DNA of 64,000 bases from Sanderia malayensis. Its lineage: Eukaryota > Cnidaria > Scyphozoa > Semaeostomeae > Pelagiidae. The stretch is from positions 3,005,087 to 3,069,086 of the forward strand of contig RQOL01000772.1 in NCBI GenBank assembly GCA_013076295.1, given 5' to 3'. Below the pieces are notes generated by a model. It was given only the letters and a program-made list of their open reading frames with translations, was not told where the DNA came from and ran no database searches. Below are positions 59,009 to 64,000 of this stretch, piece after piece. The translations under genes were made by a program, and so were the position numbers. Each line of letters starts with the position of its first letter. The stretch's first letter is position 1.

Positions 59009-59016
59009 TATTTATA
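59009..59016 (-). promoter_or_regulatory. TATA box upstream of the DAZ-like gene
   Basis: TATAAATA on the minus strand in GTGTATAAATAGGG, at a distance from the start codon that allows a leader of about 100 bases. Confidence 0.5.
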
Positions 59017-60451
59017 CACCCCCTATGCCCAGACCTCTACTCAATAGTATTCCCATTGCTTCTCCCACCTTGAAACAATAGCCCCCTTCAGGGAGCTCTG
59101 TCCTTTCATTGGGCTGAGGTCAGAGAACAATGAAGGTCCCAATTCACCACCTCAGTTTAGTTTTCTTTGTCTTAAATCGTACTATTTTTAAACGATTGTT
59201 TGGCTAACTTATTGTTTACCACTCTAAAGATGGATAAACAAAATTGTTATTCTAAGAGCAACAAATTGATAACAATGAATGTCGACAACAATTATCTCTT
59301 ATCTTCTGCACATGAACTTTTACTTAACTTAAATTGAGTAAAGACTACTTTAGATTTTCCCCAAAGTAAATACTATTAAAATGTTTATCTGATAATATTT
59401 GTTTTCAGGATGGATCTTTTTAAACAGCAAATTTGGCAATGCAAATTATACTAATTAGCTATGCCAATTATTTTGACATGTTGGGGAAACAGATCTTAGA
59501 ACCGATTACAATCGCTAAAGACTTAAGAGAAGCTTAAGACACCATCTACTATAATTATTTTGATGTAAGAAGCTCTTGAGTTTATGTTGTTCGTTTATTA
59601 TCTCCGGAGTCTGGCTTATTATCACCGGAGTTTCGCTTCAAGTTGATAACGTTGGTCAGTGCTTGATATTCAAAAGTATTGCGATAAATGATAAAATGAT
59701 AAATGTTATTTTTCTTGATTTTACTCTTATTATTTTATTTTATTTTAAAGTATTATATGCTAAAATCTCACGGATTCTTTCTTTAAATTTTTTCAATTCC
59801 AATGTTTGTTCTATAGCGTCGGACATGTTACCATCAGTAAGATTTTATTTTACGCCTTCAAGTCTAAGTCGATTTTATTTCCCTCCCTTACCAACGATAT
59901 AATTTCTCTCTCTAAAGCCTAATAGCTTGCTGACTCTCCCATGCTAGAACAAAAGCTGACACATTTTTGAATAGCTTTGTTTCGAGGGGCAGGGCTGTTG
60001 CATTGTGTTTTGCTTGCATTCAATTCTTGTTTGAAAGGGTATACCTTTGGGACAGCGTGGGTGGAGTTGGGGAGAACTTGTCAACTGAGTGGAAACACCA
60101 TTAAACTAGCCAAACATGTTCGCTTTAAAGTGCTTAACAAAATTGTTTCTTGGTAAACACTCCATACAGCTGAATCTACATAGCTCGAACTCGTATAATT
60201 CGAATCTATTGCCCATCCATCTATCCATTGTATAAACAATAGGTGAATGTAATTGCTTTAAAACGAAAACTTCTTTGACAAATCCCAAAACTAAACAATG
60301 AATGAATTTCATTGCCACGTTTTTGAAAATAAACCACAAGCTTGAAAAGGTTTTACGTGTCGGACAGACAAAAATGAGCAAAATACCATTGGGGATGCTC
60401 AGCTCAGAGGGGCCTTAAAGTAAAGTTAAAGACACGGAAGTCCTCGAAAAC
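59017..60451. other. Intergenic between two divergent genes
   Basis: Shared upstream region of the DAZ-like gene (minus) and the glycosyltransferase-like gene (plus). AT-rich, with short open frames only. Nothing was recognised. Confidence 0.45.
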
Positions 60452-61555
60452 ATGCTGAATAAAAATATATTATTCTGCCTTGTTGTTGTTGTATCTTTGT
60501 TGTTATACATTTTGTGCGTGAATTTATCTACAGTATCATGGAAGCATCCTTTTAGATTACCTAAAATTAAACGCAGGAATTTCTGCAGTTTACACTCGAG
60601 CATTGAACCGAAAGAGTGCAAGCAAACATTGATAATAAACAAAGATGGTGGTGAAAGGCCATTAGGCTCTGTATTGTTGGCTATCAACTTCAACCATCCG
60701 TTTTACGAGAATGTGCCAGTTATCCTCAAATTCTACAGACCTATCTTTCAAAAATATGTTCTGTGTGGACCGGAATTCGATAAAACTGGAAGGTTTGATA
60801 TTATTAAAATTCCACAGCCCAAAAAAGAGTATGGATTTTACGGATATCAATGCCTTGTGGAAGCAATTCGTCGTAACAACAAAGGATATTCTGGTTATTT
60901 TTATGTAAACGATGATATGATTGTGAACTGGTGGAATTTTCTCCAGCTCGACAAAACGAAAATCTGGTTTGGCAACAAAAAATTTCAATTTGAAAATGGT
61001 GGTCATGCTCATGGTCATGTCATGGGAGCTAAACCTTCTCCTTGGTCTCGAACGAAAGCTGATTGCGGGAACAGATGCAGTCAGACATTTGCAAGTATGG
61101 AGCAAAGTACCAGATTCAATAACACGGGAATTTTCCAAACTTATTTCAAAAATTCTGGCAATAAACGCATCTGTATCGGGGGCCTATCAGATGTATTTTA
61201 CATACCAGCTAGGCTTGCTGCAAAGTACCAGCTGGTCGCACAAGCTTTTTACGAGAATCTTGTGTTTTTGGAAGTGGCGGTACCGATGTCCCTCGTTCTC
61301 TTAGATGACATTTCAAACATGGTTTTCTTTGAGGGCTTGTATCTGCAGGTGAAATATGGCTGGAGTGATTGGACTCTGAACACCGATATTGCTTGGAAAG
61401 AATATAATTACGACGTGTATTTTTTACATCCTTATAAATTGACAGGGGAAAATAGAACAAAAAATTCCGGAGAATTTCAAGAAAGAGTTGCAGCTAAAAG
61501 CGAAACGATTATCTGTACAAATTGTTTAGACATTGTTAAGTTAAAAAATAAATAA
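60452..61555 (+). CDS. Type II membrane glycosyltransferase-like protein, single exon (367 aa)
   Basis: Short cytoplasmic end, one signal anchor at about residues 6-24 (ILFCLVVVVSLLLYILCV), a basic stem, then a lumenal catalytic-type domain: a Golgi glycosyltransferase layout. A DxD-like metal/nucleotide-sugar motif is in GYFYVNDDMIVNWW (about 148-161). Before it, GSVLLAINFNHPFYENVPVI resembles the first beta strand of a GT-A fold; later landmarks are GGLSDVFYIPA and ALKS-type tail residues. Six or more cysteines suggest a lumenal domain. AATAAA (61547-61552) overlaps the final codons just before TAA. The donor, acceptor and GT family are not identifiable by eye; GT-A is an inference. Confidence 0.72.
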   Translation: MLNKNILFCLVVVVSLLLYILCVNLSTVSWKHPFRLPKIKRRNFCSLHSSIEPKECKQTLIINKDGGERPLGSVLLAINFNHPFYENVPVILKFYRPIFQKYVLCGPEFDKTGRFDIIKIPQPKKEYGFYGYQCLVEAIRRNNKGYSGYFYVNDDMIVNWWNFLQLDKTKIWFGNKKFQFENGGHAHGHVMGAKPSPWSRTKADCGNRCSQTFASMEQSTRFNNTGIFQTYFKNSGNKRICIGGLSDVFYIPARLAAKYQLVAQAFYENLVFLEVAVPMSLVLLDDISNMVFFEGLYLQVKYGWSDWTLNTDIAWKEYNYDVYFLHPYKLTGENRTKNSGEFQERVAAKSETIICTNCLDIVKLKNK

Positions 61556-61720
61556 TATTTTAAACAAGAACTTAGATTAGAACTTTTTGTCACATTTTTC
61601 AATTTCAACTTCACCCATGCCTTCCCTGCCCCTCTCCCTCCCTGCTTTTTCTATTTTTTTGTTGCCTGGCTGCAGATAATTCACTTCAATTAATCAATTA
61701 TTTAAAGAGGAAGCCACAAA

Positions 61721-62536
61721 ATGGCCGATCCTCCGAATGGTATCTTTTTTGATGAGTTGTCAAAAGTGCGCGTTTTGGAGCCAGAAATAAGCCAACAAAC
61801 CCAGGAGCTTAAAGGAGAATGCAAAGATTTTGTTGATAGTAAGTATGAGGCTATTTTCAGATGCTGTGACTGTTTTCAAGGCATGATCAAATGATAATGT
61901 GGTGGCCTAAGGCCCGATCTGCTTTCATTCTCAGACAAGTTATCTCTTAAATACGACTCCATAAACGTTTTATTTTACAGAGATTGATGATTTTCAAAAG
62001 ATTGTTGGTGGTTTTATCGAAATGGTTGACACCTTAGCAAAAGATGTTGAGAAAGAAAAAATGAAGGTGAGGGCAACACTTGTTTTATTTACTGCTTTTC
62101 AATCCAATATGTCAAGCTTAAAACAGAAATAGTTTGGTTTGGGGGGTGCGAATTCTTGTTACATTGTCAAAAAGACATTTTGGTAGCAGTAGTCATGTTG
62201 TTTGTTGCTTTTCCTACAGGCAATTGGACAGAGAAATCAATTGAAATCGATGACAAAGCAAAGAGAAGCCCAACAGCAACAACTTAGGGCATTGATTGCT
62301 GAAAAACACATACAAATGGAAAGGTATATGGTGCATTACATTATTTTGCTCCACCTTTTATACTTTGTTGCATTAAGAGTTAATTAGAGTTAATTAAACA
62401 AGGTGTGATATTATCAAATGCAGCATGATTGATTATCAAACTGCCTGTTTGTAGGTTTAGACTTCAGCTTGAATCACTGAAAAAACAAGAAGCAGAACAG
62501 AATGATTTTATCGAGCAATTCATGATGCAAAAGTAA
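61721..62536 (+). CDS. IFT20: Intraflagellar transport protein 20, 4 exons
   Basis: Small IFT-B subunit that also sits at the Golgi and sorts ciliary membrane cargo. Exons 61721-61838, 61981-62066, 62220-62323 and 62455-62536 join in phase to 129 residues (human 132). The protein is coiled coil over most of its length with family stretches [47 protein letters not shown] and [17 protein letters not shown], ending IEQFMMQK. A polyadenylation signal AATAAA is at 62546-62551. It follows the glycosyltransferase-like gene on the same strand by 165 bases. Confidence 0.97.
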
Positions 62537-63400
62537 ACATTGAAGAATAAAACTATAACTGTACAACTACCACATAAAAACTACCACTTTTCTCTTTTGC
62601 TTGTACTATATTGTAAGCTATATGTGTCAAACATGTTTTTGTAGATAATATCATTTTAGTACTCCTTTTGGATCATTGATTGTTTTGCTCTTTAAGATTA
62701 TCAAGAATTAACACTGTAACACTGTATAAAAAATTGAGAATTGCAGGTGATATTTATCATATGGTGCCATTATGCATGAATTATTTGATGACAGCTCTAC
62801 AAGTGGTGTAGTAAGTGACACTCGAAATAAAGAAATTGTCTTGGACATCCTTGCTCACCTTGAGAGGGCAACTTCACCAATTTGAAGAGGGTCAAGTTAG
62901 TCTGTAATAAAACAGAAATCAACCCTATCTGTTATTAATTTCAATTCTGCTGAATGACATAAAAATAAAAAATTCAGATATCCTACTTCAGAATGTTCAT
63001 TATTGACATATTAAACTTAAATGTTCATATAATTGCATAAATTACATGATTTAATTATGGAATGTTCCTGTTCATCATGGAAAATGCAAACTCGATTGAC
63101 CCATTCTCTGTTAATGCTTTACCATTCTGACTAATTACAAAATATTTAACTTACACTCACAAAATGTACCCTATTGTTTCTCTTGCACAATACTAGAAAT
63201 TAAGTTGTAACTCGATAATTTTACACAAAGATACAATGTAAAGGATAGAGGACTATACAAACAAAATACAGAATAACATGAAATTATAAACAACACTTTT
63301 AAATTATACCCTTGACCAAATCAAAAAAGTTTGAAATTTGCACTAGCCTGAAAATTTATCCATATTTATATTAATAATGCTACAGGAAATTACAAAATGG
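62537..63400. other. Convergent intergenic region
   Basis: 3' flanks of IFT20 (plus) and the RING ligase gene (minus). AT-rich, no gene. Confidence 0.5.
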
Positions 63401-64000
63401 TTATGCCTTGAAAACATGAACCACACGGGAAACCAATCGTCTGCAAACTGGACAATCTGCTAATTGACGTCCACATTTGGTACATGTAACAAGATGCCCG
63501 CACTCCAGTAAAACACAGTCAATGCTATGATCCATGCAAATTTTACACAACTCCTCGTCATAATCCTCATCATCTTTCTTTTTGGCAGCTGCTACAAAGC
63601 AACAAAAAATTGTCACAAAATAGATGAGACCATCTCAACAACTGTAAGATGCAATATTTTACTCCCAAAGTGCATAAATAGATTGCAATTGCAATTAACA
63701 GCTTAGAAATTAATAACATACAATGATATATGATAATACATGATAATATATGATAATATATGATAGTATATGATTATATATGATAATATATGATAATATA
63801 TGATGATATATTATAATATATGATGATGTATTATAATATATGATGATATATTATAATATATGATGATATATAATAATATATGATAATATATGATAATATA
63901 TGAAAACAACCATCATGTTCACAATGTAAATAAAACTCATTAAAATGCATACCTGTGGATGTTCTGTGTTTAGAATTCCAAAGTGTTTTAACTCTATCAA
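63401..64000 (-). CDS. RNF34/RFFL-like RING E3 ligase, 3' part only
   Basis: Two exons are visible: 63401-63591 and one entering from beyond the window edge (63953 onward). They join at phase 1 (ACA G|CA). The last exon encodes an acidic Lys/Asp linker, then a C3HC4 [35 protein letters not shown], ending [10 protein letters not shown]. The sequence around CVLLECGH(M/L)VTCTKCG and the VHVF end match RNF34 and rififylin, E3 ligases that act on caspases, p53 and other targets at membranes. The FYVE-like N-terminus would lie outside the window. Confidence 0.88.
63721..63905. repeat. (ATATGATA)n simple repeat
   Basis: About 185 bases of TATGATAATA and TATGATGATA units in the intron between the two visible RING-ligase exons. 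Confidence 0.92.

Noticed and set aside
1..64000. CRISPR arrays, rRNA genes, classical tRNA genes
   Set aside because: None seen. The tandem arrays present are eukaryotic satellites and microsatellites without spacer structure.

Overview
This is animal nuclear DNA. It carries TTAGGG-type telomere hexamers, intron-rich genes with canonical GT/AG junctions, and clear orthologues of animal genes: ADO, RPA1, RIM-binding protein, a BACURD-type KCTD, prominin, TMEM120, a DAZ-family RRM protein, IFT20 and an RNF34/RFFL-type RING ligase. Introns are mostly 100-1000 bases, genes are close together and base composition is AT-rich, which suggests an invertebrate with a compact genome. I cannot separate tunicate, cnidarian or another lineage from the sequence alone.

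Layout. 1-975 is a satellite of about 131 bp monomers seeded with CCCTAA hexamers, so the left edge looks telomere-associated. A Harbinger-like MITE follows (1223-1961). ADO (3054-5784, minus, 10 exons) and RPA1 (6733-14052, minus, 24 exons) were fully reconstructed. From 14 to 29 kb lies an accessory block on the plus strand: two near-identical secreted charged proteins (14809-15822, 16630-17643), a third locus with the same signal peptide joined to different domains (19943-25351), and a related secreted six-cysteine protein (28013-28894). I recognise no known family in these. They were produced by tandem duplication of a unit that begins in exon 1 of RPA1.

The right half is conventional: a RIM-binding protein gene of about 30 exons (30248-45303, minus), a BACURD/KCTD gene (46468-50096, minus) with 11 satellite monomers in intron 1, and TMEM120 (50995-57771, minus) with an intronless prominin-like gene (52852-55515) nested in one intron on the same strand. 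Then come a DAZ-family RRM gene (57954-58873, minus), a single-exon type II membrane glycosyltransferase-like protein (60452-61555, plus), IFT20 (61721-62536, plus) and the last two exons of an RNF34/RFFL-like gene (63401 to the window end, minus).

The housekeeping genes do not form a functional cluster. The 14-29 kb block is the candidate for an undescribed system: a young, lineage-restricted family of secreted proteins built from a roughly 65-residue charged repeat and a six-cysteine helical domain. It shows shared signal peptides, a conserved upstream element, domain fusion, and three reading-frame breaks at the largest locus, whereas the fully joined conserved genes in the window show none.
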